Part shown: positions 31,158 to 42,100 of the stretch, piece by piece | How positions within the stretch are numbered: the first letter of the stretch is position 1 | How the letters are laid out: each line of letters starts with the position of its first letter | Assembly: GCF_022539315.1 (NCBI RefSeq) | Contig: NC_066336.1 | Span: forward strand, 5,584,600 to 5,648,599 | DNA length: 64,000 nt | Direction: 5' to 3' | From: Serinus canaria | Taxonomy: Eukaryota > Chordata > Aves > Passeriformes > Fringillidae | Position numbers and translations under genes: made by a program | The notes under the pieces: model-generated | What the model saw: only the letters and a program-made list of their open reading frames with translations | Told to the model about the DNA's origin: nothing | Database searches by the model: none

Positions 31158-32685
31158 GCAGGGATGTCCCAGCTCCCAGAGCTCCCCCAGGCCCAGGCTG
31201 GGCTGAGGAGATGATCAGGATTAAGCAGGCTGCTCTGAGATGTTTACAATTATTATTAGCTCCCAAATCTGCCCCGGCAGAGCAGCCCAGGCCCTGCCCA
31301 TCTGCTGCTGCACAGCTGCTGCTGCTCCTGCCTGCACCTCAAATCCGTGTTCTGGCACAGCCTGGCTGGGAGTGACACCAGCAGCAGCAAAATCTGCCCC
31401 GGGGGATGCAGGGCTGGGAAAGGGACAAAAAAATCAGCTCGGAGGGAGGGAGGGAGGGAAATCCCACCACAAGTGCAGGAGCACAGCAGGGCAGCCCTGC
31501 TGGGGAAAGGCAGCCCCAGGGGCTCTGGCTGGCATCGGGGGGTGCTGGCACCCCAGGGGCAGCTCGTGGCTCTCACAGGGGTCAGGGGAACTGCCCTGGC
31601 ACCCTGGAAGGTCCCTGTGCCCCAGCCTGGCACGGAAACCTTGCCAGGGCTGCCCCGGCAGCACAGGAGGGCAGGGCAGGGGTGGGGAAGGTGGAGGGTG
31701 AGGACTTTTCCTTCTGAAATCCACAAACCCCGAGAGATGGGGCTTGCAGGGTCTCCCCAGGAAAACTCAGCTCTTTATTTGAACACCTCCCTGCCTGCTG
31801 GGGCTGCCCGGGCTCCTGCCCTGCCCCGGGACTGGCCTGGCTGTGAGCAGAGTGTGACAGGGGGGAAATAAATCAGGATCTGTGCACAGCTTGGACAGCC
31901 TGGCACAGGAGATGCCCTGAGCACTCCAGCACGGGGGTTTCTCCCCCCCTTTTTTGGGGATGCATTAAAAGTGTGGGTGCTCCAGTTATTCCCTCTGACA
32001 GCTGAAGTTTTACCCTGCTGTATTTTTATCTTTGCTGCGTTATATAACGAGATGTGCTGGTGTCAGTCTGGGAGCTCCAGCACTGCCACTAAAACTAATC
32101 CAGTTTACCACAGGCCTGAATGCCTCGTGATAAAGAGCAGAATTAACCCAAATAAGTGACTGAACTCCTGGTCCCTCTCTTCTGACCCTGGGAGAAGAAA
32201 TTCCAGCCAACACAGAACTGTCCCAGCCAACTTTCCCTCATCCTTGGAGTGTGCCAGGGGAGTCTGCAGCCTGTGCTGTGACTCTGTGACTCCCTGGGAG
32301 CTCTGGGAGCAGCTGCAGGAGGAAGGAGCCTCGCTCAGGGCTGAGCTCCCCCTTCCCAGACTGCTCCCTTTCCTTTGGGGTTTAACCTCCTCATTATTAT
32401 CCTTTAATTTGGGAAAGCCTGCGAGGGCTTTAATCTTCCATTCAGTGACGTTGAGAGCAGCTGGTGACACATTGGTGACACCGGGGTGACTGCTCAGACA
32501 GGATATCCCGAGATCCCACCCCAGCCCGGGGGCACCAAACCCCTCCTGGGGCAAACCCCCCTTTTTGGGGTCACCTGGGCATGGAGCGAGCGTGTGGAGG
32601 AGGGGTCTGGGGGAGGATCCTGATTTTGGGGGGCACCCACAGCCCCTGGGTGTGGCCGGTGTCCCCGCAGTGCTGTCACACCCGG
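31158..32685 (+). other. Intergenic sequence upstream of LDLRAP1
   Basis: Unique GC-rich DNA with a short GGGAGGGAGGGAGGG run near 31441. No gene, RNA or transposon recognised. Confidence 0.55.
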
Positions 32686-32689
32686 GGGA

Positions 32690-32970
32690 CCCCGAGGAGC
32701 TTTAGGGACCCTGAGGAACTTTTGGGTCCCGGCGGAGCTTTGGGGACCCTCCACAGCTTTAGGGTCCCTGCGGAGCTTTGAGAACTCTGCCGAGTTTTGG
32801 GGACCCTGCTCGGCTTTTAGGTGCCCCGAGGAGCTTTGGGGACCCCGCAGAACTTCTGGGACCCCACGGAGTTTTTGGGATCCTGCAGGAGTTTTGGGGA
32901 CCCCGCACAGCTTTAGGGACCCCGCACAGTTTTGGGGACCCCGCACCGTTTTTTGGGACCCCGCAGCGCT
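32690..32970. repeat. About 27-bp minisatellite immediately upstream of LDLRAP1
   Basis: Ten copies of a unit of the type GGACCCCGCACAGCTTTAGG with GAGCTTTGGGGACCC and GAGTTTTGGGGACC variants. It ends about 135 bp before the LDLRAP1 start codon, in the proximal promoter. CpG-containing. Confidence 0.9.
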
Positions 32971-32984
32971 TCGGGGCGGGGAGC

Positions 32985-33104
32985 GGGCATGGGCGTGGCA
33001 CAGGGCGTGGCGCGCTGACGTCACCCCTTCATTTGCATGGCCCCGCCCCCGGACGCGGTCAGCGCTGGCGCCGCAGGAAAAGTTTGCGGCGGGGCCGGGC
33101 CGGG
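32985..33104 (+). promoter_or_regulatory. LDLRAP1: LDLRAP1 core promoter: CRE, octamer, GC box
   Basis: A perfect CRE palindrome TGACGTCA at 33016-33023, an octamer-type ATTTGCAT at 33031-33038 and a GC box CCCCGCCCCC at 33041-33050 lie in that order 55-90 bp upstream of the ATG. No TATA box at -30. The compact arrangement and CpG richness support a promoter; the transcription start is not fixed. Confidence 0.65.
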
Positions 33105-33189
33105 ATGGACGCGCTCAAGTCCGCGGGCCGGGCCCTGCTGAGGAGCCCCAGCGTGCACAAACCGTCCTGGGCCGGCGGGCGGCACAAGA
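33105..33189 (+). CDS. LDLRAP1: LDLRAP1 exon 1
   Basis: ATG at 33105 in CGGGATGG context (+4 G). 85 nt encode MDALKSAGRALLRSPSVHKP to GGRHK. Donor AAGA|GTGAGA. Phase 1 out. Confidence 0.95.
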
Positions 33190-36100
33190 GTGAGAGCCGA
33201 GCCCCGCTCCCTGCCCCGGCCCCGGCCGAGCCCCGCTCCCTGCCCCGGGCCCCGCTCCCTGCCCCGCATCCCGCACTCCGCATCCCGCCCGGGCCCCGCT
33301 CCGCCGCTCCCGTGCCCTCCCTGCCCCTTCCCCTCTGTCCCCTGTCCCCTCTGTCCTGCCCCCCGTGCTCTCTCTGCCTTCGCTTTCGCTCTCTCGGGGC
33401 TCTTTTCTCACTTTCAGCCCCACTTTTTGCCGCGCCGTTTGCTCCGCCCCGCTGCGCTCCCCGCGTTCCTGCGTCCATTCCCCGGGAGCGCCGGGGGTGC
33501 CCCCGTGTCCCTGTGTCCCCCTGTCCCTGTGTCCCCCTGTCCCCGTGTCCCCCCGTCCCCCAGCCCGGGACACGGGCCGGAGCCCGGCGGGCACGCTGTG
33601 ACCTCGTCCCGCTCACACGATCGATGGCTCCGTGGCCAGCGGCCACCGGGCCCTGCCGGGGGGGGCACCGGGCCCGGGGGGGCCACCCCGCACCCCCCGG
33701 TGACACCGAACCTGTGGCTGTCGCTGATGCCGTGGGACCGACCCGGCCCGCGTTACACCGGGACCGGGGATGGGCAGCGGGGGGACACTTGGGGGGACTG
33801 TGTGACACCTCTGGGGACCCTGTGACACCTGAGGGGGGGCAAAGCCCTTCCCCAGCCCGAGCTGCCCATCCCGGGTGGCTCCTGGGTGGAATTCCAGGCT
33901 TGGGAACCCCCACCCGACTTTTACCGTGGCCCCACACCCATCCCGTGTTTAGAGCCCTCCTTCCCCCAGCCCTTCAGGGGTCAGTGCTGGTTTCCAGGGA
34001 GAGCTGAGCCCTCTGCTCCCGGGGGCTCCTCGGGGCTGGGGGTGATCTCTTCCCTCACTTCCCTCACCTGGATCCCGCAGCTGCCCGGGCTTAGCACAAA
34101 TCCCATCTTATCCTCCTTGTGCAGGTGGAGCTTTGCAGGGTCAGGGCACGGGGTGGCTCCCAGTTAAACTGGTGCCTCCTCCAGGGTTTGTTGTGGCTCA
34201 TGGAAAACGTTTTGGGGTTTGTTTGGCTGCCTGGGAGAGCTGCAGGGGAGGCTCCCAGGTGAGCACCTGGTGGCTGAAGTGCTGCTGCCTCCCCTCCCAG
34301 CCCCAGCTGCCTCTGTGAGTTTGTGACTCCAGAGCCTTCCCTGTGTCCCCAGAGCTGCCTGAGAACTGGACAGACACGAGGGAGACGCTGCTGGAGGGGA
34401 TGCTCTTCAGCCTCAAGTACCTGGGCATGACCCTGGTGGAGCAGCCCAAGGGAGAGGAGCTCTCTGCAGCCGCTGTCAAAAGGATCGTGGCCACCGTGAG
34501 TGTCCCCAGGTGGCCCTTGGGGCTCCCACGGGGAGGAGTTTCAGAGCTGTAGCTGGGGGAAGCCAGGATTTGCAGCTCCAGGGGAAATTGGGATTGCAGC
34601 TCCAGGGGAAATTGGGGTTGCAGTTCCAGGGGAAGTTGGGGTTGCAGCTCCAGGGGAAATTGGGGTTGCAGCTCCATCCCCTCCAGGGGTGTGGGTGGCT
34701 CTGCAGACCCTTCCAGGCACTGGGAGCCCCTGGGCCAGCCCAGGCTGTGGGATGGGGCACTCTGGGCAAGGCTGGTGTGTGCTGAGCTCTGGCTGCTGTG
34801 ATAAGCCCGGGTGTGAGGGGGCTCTGACCTGCTGCAGTCAGCCTGCCCCGGGGCTGGGTCAGGGCAGGGACAGGGTTTGGAGTGTGGCCAGGGCTGCTCT
34901 GGGCTTTCCTTCCAGGATTTGGGGGGCAGAGAGGGGAAGGGAGCAGGACAGCCCTGTCCCACCATGACCTCAGAGGGGTGGATTTCCTGAATCCCCCAAT
35001 TCCCAGCACATTCCCAGCCATCCCCCAGTTCCCAGCCCTCCTCCAGCTCAGAGCCCCCCAGCTCACCAGGCTCTGGGTGAAGTGAAGGCTCCTTAAGGCC
35101 CTGTGACAGGAGGGGGGCAGAGCCCTGGCTGTGCCCTGAAGCTCAGTGGGGTGGGCAGTGCTGGGTCCTGTGCTGAGCTGCACCAGGGCAGGAGGGAATT
35201 GCAGAGCCCTTCACACCTGCCCCGAGGGATGGGGAGTGGAGCCCTTAAATAAAGACCTGGGCTGGGGCAGGACTGCTCTGGGCAGGGCTTTGGGGTCCTC
35301 AGGGGACTCAGAATCCCCCAGGGAGAGGGGCTGAGGGTTCCAGCCTGGCTCTAGCTGGATGTGAGCTGCAGGCTGAAAGCACCAGGCCAGTAAAGGAGAG
35401 CCAGTGGCTGCTGAAAGTCTGGTTGGAAGCTGATGTCCTGTCCAGGGGGTGCTTTGGGGGTCCTGTCCCTTTGCCACTGGAGTGGGGTTTGGGAGCCCAG
35501 GTGTGCCAGACCCATCCTGCCCCTGTGGCCCTGGGGACAGCCCTGTGGAGGTGCTGGCAGTGCCTGAGCAGCCTGGTGAGGTGTGTCCCTGCCTGCTGAG
35601 TGCCAGCACAAACCTGCTGCAGGGAGGGGAGGGAAGGGTTAACCAGTGCTGTGCCCTCCTGGCAGCAGAGGTGTGTCCCCAGGCTGCTCTCACACCCCTG
35701 GAGGTGCCAGGGTTCAAAGCCTGGGGCTTCCCCTCCCTCTCTCCCTCCCCAAGGCAAAGGCAAGCGGGAAGAAGCTGCAGAAGGTGACCCTGAAAGTGTC
35801 CCCCCGGGGGATTGTGCTCAGGGACAGCAGGACCAACGAGCTCATCGAGAACATCTCCATTTACAGGTGGGTGCTGGGGCTCTGCTGGGCCAGGGCTGCT
35901 GCTCAGCACCCCTGGCTGCTGCCCAGCTCTGGGGAGGCTCAGGGAGGAGGCTGAGCCTCCCTCCCACATCCCCTGAGCTCGGGGAGCATCCTGAGCATCT
36001 GCAGCTGCACATCCCAGCCCCCTGCATCACCCCCTGCCCCGAGCCTGAAGATGAAACCCCAGGCTGGGAACGTCCTGGCATTTCCTTTCTCCTTCCTCAC

Positions 36101-39100
36101 CCTCCAAGGAAACCTTCTGGGCCCCTCTCCTGAAGGCAGGGCACTGTGAGGTGCTGCTCTGCTGGAATCTTCCCCTTCTCTAGCCTGTCCTGTCCCACAG
36201 TGTGAAAAAGACATTTTCCCTTCTCCTCCCCTTCTCCCCTCCTTGCGGTGCCCATGGATCTCACCCACCCACCCAGGCTGTGCCACCCCTGCTGCAGCCC
36301 CAGGAGGTTCTGAGGCTGTCCCAGAGCCCAGCCCGGGGAGTTTGGTGTTTTCCAGGATCTCCTACTGCACAGCAGACAAGGCCCACGACAAAGTGTTTGC
36401 CTACATAGCCCAGAGCCAGCAGAGTGAGAGCCTGGAGTGCCACGCCTTCCTGTGCCCCAAGAGGAAAATGGTCAGTGCAGGGGAGGAGGAGGAGGAGGAG
36501 GAGGAAGAGGGGCTGGGAGGGCTCAGCACGGCTCCTGCTGCTCCCAGCAGCTCATCCCAGCTGGAGTGGGCTGGCTGGGCTGGGCTCAGGGCACAGACCC
36601 GGCTCTGGGAAGGAGTTTGAGCCCGGCTCAGGGCACAGACCCGGCTCAGGGAAGGAGTTTGAGCCCGGCTCAGGGCACAGACCCGGCTCTGGGAAGGAGT
36701 TTGAGCCCGGCTCAGGGCACAGACCCGGCTCTGGGAAGGAGTTTGAGCCCGGCTCAGGGAAGGAGTTTGAGCCGGGCTCAGGGCACAGACCCGGCTCTGG
36801 GAGAGTCTGGGCTGGGCTCAGAGCCCTCACCCAGCTCTGGGCCGGGCTCAGAGCCCTCCTGGGACCCTTCTCTGCTCACTCAGTGCTCCAGGAGGGAAAG
36901 GGACCTGGAGACCCGGGAGAGGAGAGGGGCAAGGAGAGCCCTGGGGTCTGTGGTGGGGCCAGAGCTGGCACTGAGCCCCCTGCCCGTGCCAGGAAGGGGC
37001 TGTGGGGCAGAGGAGGGGCAGCTCAGAGCCCTGTGCCCCCAGCAATCCTCTCCTGGTGCCTCTTGCACGGGCACAGGATGTCCCAGACCCCCCCTAGGGC
37101 CATTCCCACCCCAGCCTGGTCCCCTGTGCCTGGAGCTGGGCCACCACAGCTCTGTTCATGGTCCCTGCCTCCCCCAGCTCCTTCTTTTCCCTTGGAGGGA
37201 GTAATGGGAGCTCCAAGTTGTCTCTCCTGTGCTCCCACCCTGGCATGGCTGAGATAAGCCTCGCTCTGCAAATTAAAATTGAAATCTTCCTGCTGCTAAA
37301 AGAATTATCTCAGTGCCACATCAGCTCAGTGCATCCCCCTCCAAGTGAAGGTCTCCAAAGCCTTTTGTGGCAAAAACTGGCAATCATTTCCTTTTTCCTG
37401 CCCTGTAAAAGGCAGGAACATCCTGCAGCTGAGGTGATCCCTGCTGCCAGGCTGCAGCCAGCCCTCCCCAGGGCAGGGGCTCTGGGTGCACCACAGCTCC
37501 CAGGCACAGCCATATCATTAATCCATATTTTTAGTTCCTGGGTAATTCTCAACACTAGCTGGATCTATTAAACTTGATTCAGATGTGACAGCTTAAATTG
37601 TAAACAGCTGTGAGGAGTTTCATTCCTAATTATGAGAAGTGCTCAGCGCTGCTGGGAGCCCTCCTGCTGCCAGCCTGGACTGGCACTGCTGCCCTGGGGT
37701 GCTCCTGGGGTGCCCCTGCCTGCCCTGGGGGGGTGTGTGCCCTGCCTGTGTCCCCCCCGTGCCCCTGGGGGCTGCCAGGGTTTCAGTCAATTCAGTGACA
37801 ATCTCAGAGATTGATCTCAGTGACTTCAGGGACTGATTTCAGTGATTTCAGAGGCTTCAGTGATTGATCTCAGAGATTGAGCTCAGTGATTGATTTCAGA
37901 GGTCTCACTGATTGATCTCAGTGATTTCAGAGGTCTCATTGGTCTCAGTGATTGATCTCAGTGACCTCACTGATGTCAGTAATTTCAGTGATCTCAGTAA
38001 TTTCAGAGGTCTCAGTGATTGATCTCAGTGATTGATCTCAGTGATTGATCTCAGTGATTTCATTGATCTCATTGGTCTCAGTGATTGATCTCAGTGCTCT
38101 CACTGATCTCAGTAATTTCAGTGCTCTCAGAGGTGTGTCCTGCTGTCTGTCCCCAGGCCCAGGCTGTCACCCTGACCGTGGCCCAGGCTTTCAGGCTGGC
38201 CTTTGAGTTCTGGCAGGCAGCCAAGGAAGGTGAGTTGGTTCCCCTGCCCTCCTCCTGAATTTCCAGGTGTCTCTGGGCAGCCTTGCACAGCTCTGGGCTC
38301 TGCTCCTGGGTGGGATTTGCAGGCAAGGGCAGAGAGGGGAATCCTGACTCCGTGTTTCAGAAGGCTGATTGATTATTTTGTGATATATGAAAAGAAAATG
38401 CTGTACTAAAGAAGGAGAAAGGAGACATCAGAGGGCTGGAAAAGAATGAGAATAAAAATCTCATGACAGCCCCAGCTGGCTGGGATTGGCCTTTAATGAA
38501 AGCCAATTCTCCTGCTGGGTAGACAGTTCTCCAGATCACATTCCAGAGGAGCCAGACAGGGAGAGGCTGCAGTGTCCCAGCAGAAGAAATCCTGGCAAAG
38601 GCATTTTCCAGAGAATCTCAGTGACCCTCCTGCCCTGCAGGGCCTGGGGTGCCTCAGAGCCCCTGGGCTTTCTGCTGTCCCCTTCCCTGAGGTGGCAGGA
38701 GCAGCCCAGGTGGCCTGGCTGTCCCTGTCCCTGTCCCTGCAGCCTTGCAGGCAGTGATGGCATCTCCCCTTCTGCAGAGAAGGAGAAGAGGGAAAGGTCC
38801 ATCCTGGCAGCAGAAGGGACGAGCAGCCCCAGCTCAGGAGCTCCTGCCCACCCTGTCACAGGTGAGTGAGCCACCTGAGCAGAGCCTGGGGCTGGGGACT
38901 GTCCCCAAGGGGTGGGGGACTGTCCCTGAGGGATGGGGATTGTCCCTGAGCAGGGCAGGGATGTCCCTGGGGGATTGGGGATGTCCCTGGGGGATTGGGG
39001 ATGTCCCTGAAGGATTGGGGATGTCCCTGGGGGATTGGGGATGTCCCTGGGGGATTGGGGATGTCCCTGGGGGATTGGGGATGTCCCTGGGGGACTGGGG

Positions 39101-42100
39101 ATGTCCCTGGGGGATTGAGGATGTCCCTGGGGGATTGGGGATGTCCCCTCACAATTCAGGGCCTGGCTCTGAGGAGCAGGGCAGGGAGAAGTGGGACAAA
39201 AGGCTCATCCCTGCCCATGCTGGCCACGAGATAAGAGGATTTGGCACAAACAGCCCTGAGCTGGGCTCCCTTCCAGGCTGGCAGCTCCTGCCTGGCCTGG
39301 GAGGGCTCAGGGCTGCAGGGATCTCCTGTCCCAAGGGTGGCACCGTGGGCTCAGCCCAGCCTGGGGCACCAGGAGCCTTCCCAAAGCCCCTCAGTGGGGT
39401 GGGTGCAGCTGCTCAGAGCTCAGATCTGGGGCCATCCTGCAGGAGCTGGAGCAGGGGAGTGATTCCTGCAGGGAGCTGTGGCTGTGCCTGTTCTCTGCCC
39501 TCACTGCCCCTCTGCTCTGCCCACAGCAGCAGCCCTGGGGAACCTCCTGGACCTGGAGGAGCCTGGCAGGTCCCCCCTGGGCAGCAGCACCGAGTGCCCA
39601 GGGCTGGACAACAGCAGCTTTGGGCCCAGCCCCTCGGTGAACAACAACGTGGAGTGGGTAAGGGACAGCTGGGGGCCAAACTGGGCCAGACTGGGAGCTC
39701 TGGGGGCCTGGGCTGCTCAGGGAGGGGTGACAGCCCAGAGGGACCCAGGGATAAATGGACAGGGTGGCAGAGGCATGCTGCTGGCAGGGAATGGGGCATT
39801 CCTGCTCTGGGCAGCATTCCCCAGGGCTCTGTCCCAGCTGGCACCAGCCCCTGGCTCCTGCCAGCTCAGAGCTCCTGGCTGCTCCTGCTGGGGGAGCTGG
39901 GCTGGGCACTGGGGGCTCCTCAGTGCCCTGGGTCCCTGAGGGAGGGCTGCTGCAGCCCTGGGGGTGCATCCATCAGGGCTCCACCATCCCATCTGGGACA
40001 GGCTGGGGCTCACTGGGGTCTTGGGAAGGAATTCCTGGCTGGGAGGGTGGGCAGGCCCTGGCACAGGTGCCCAAGGAGCTGGGGCTGCCCCTGGTCCCTG
40101 GCAGTGCCCCAGGCCAGGCTGGAAGTGTCCAGGGGTGGGAATGGGATGGATTTAAGGGATTTCCTTCCCCCCAAACCCTTCCATGGCTCCCTGACCCCCA
40201 GGCAGGCTGGGGCTGAGCCCTGGAGCCCCTCTCTGGATTTTGGGGAGCTGCAGGGGAGATGCCTTTGCCTGGAGCTTTCCAGGGTAAGCCTGAGGAGCAG
40301 CCCCGAGGCTGAACCAAATCCTGGAGGCTCCTGAGCCATCTCCAGTCCCTCCCTGCTTGCAGACTCTTCATACTTCACTTACTCATTGCATTGGGTCTGT
40401 GAGTGCATGGCAGGATTGGGGAGCAGCTCTGGCTGGGCAAGGCCCTCTCAGAGCATGGAAAAGCTTCCTCCTGTGCTTTCCTGAAAAATCTTCCTCCCTG
40501 TGCTTTCCTGGGAATCCCTGGGAGCAGGGCACAGATGGGAGGGTCCCAGAGCTGCTCCCCTGACCCTGACCCTGATCCAGAGCAGCCCCAGGGGCTCCTG
40601 AGCTGTGCCAGGCCCCTCCTGGCAGCAGGACAGGCAGGGCTGGGAGGGTCAGGGGGCATTTCCAGCCCTGAGCTGCCCCCCTGGGTGGGGCTGGGGCAGG
40701 CTCAGCCCCTCGGGGCTGCAGGGGGGGCATTTCCAGCCCTGTGCTGCCCCCCTGGATGGGGCTGGGGCAGGCTCAGCCCCTCTGGGCTGCAGGGGGGGCA
40801 TTTCCAGCCCTGTGCTGCCCCCCTGGATGGGGCTGGGGCAGGCTCAGCCCCTCGGGGGTGCAGGGAAGCCCCGGCAGCAGCTGGAGCTCACCTTTGCCCT
40901 GCAGAGGAGCAGATTGCAGAGGAGGTGGCTGAGGCACTCAGGAGCCAACAGACAGAGATATTTCTGTGTCTGAGTGCAGGGCCGGGTCTCTAAATACACT
41001 TTTGTGCAGTTCTCTTAGCAACTACTTGTCTCTCTTTTGATCTCTTCACAAAGGAGATGGATGATGGTCTGGACGAGGCGTTCTCAAGGTAATTCTCAGA
41101 TCCTCATCCCTCCCTGGAGTTCAGCAGGGGAGCAGCCCCAGAGCCCTGGCTGTTAATAATGGCTGTTAGTTAATAATGCTCCTTCATCTCACCGGGGCTC
41201 TGATCCCACCTGGCCCCACCGGTGCCCCAGCTGGTGACTGAGGGCCAGCCTTTAGGGCTGCCTGAGCAGCCAAATATTTGGAGAACCTTTTCAGGATGGA
41301 GAGAGGCTCTGTGTGATGGGCAGTTTAATTCCCCAAGCAGTTCCCGGGTCTGCTCCCACTTGCTGAGGCTTTTCCAGGCTGCTGGTCCCAGCTTCTGGCC
41401 CTGGGGGCTTTGCTCTTCCTCAGCCCCCAAATTCAGGCTGTGTGGCCATCACTTCATGGGGTTTATTCCCCTTGTCCCTCCAAATTAAAGGCTGCCCTGC
41501 CCTGAGCACTCCAGCAGAGCCAAACCAGCCCCTTTTCTCTCAGGTGGGTTTTGCTGCCTGTGGTTTTATGTGGGTCCCATCCTCCTCCTCCTCCTCCTCC
41601 TCCTCCTCCTCCTCCCCCTCCTGCCCCTGGGGTTGGGGAGGTGCTGGAGGGAGTGAGGCAGGAGAGGGGTTTGTATATTTTACTCTGTGCTTTCCTCTGT
41701 GTTTGTTTTACTCTGTGCATTACTCTCTGTATTACTCTGTGCTTTACTCTTTGTTTTACTTTGTGCTTTACTGTTTTTCTCTGTGCATTACTCTGTGCTT
41801 TACTCTGTGTTTCTTTTACTCTGTGTTTATTTCACTCTGTGCTTTACTCTGTGTTTCTTTTACTCTGGTTATTTCACTCTGTGCATACTCTGTGTTTATT
41901 TCACTCTGTGCATTACTCTGTGCTTTACTCTGTGTTCTTTTACTCTGGTTTGTTTCACTCTGTGCTTACTCTGTGTTTCTTTACTCTGTTTATTCACTCT
42001 GTGCATTACTCTGTGTTCGTTTCACTCTGTGCATTACTCTGTGTTCATTTCACTCTGTGCTTACTCTGTGTTGTTTCACTCTGTGCATTATCTGTGTTCA

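Noticed and set aside
38745..40334. Plus frame of 529 residues
   Set aside because: It runs through LDLRAP1 introns 6 and 7 and the 20-bp array in a frame different from exons 6 and 7.
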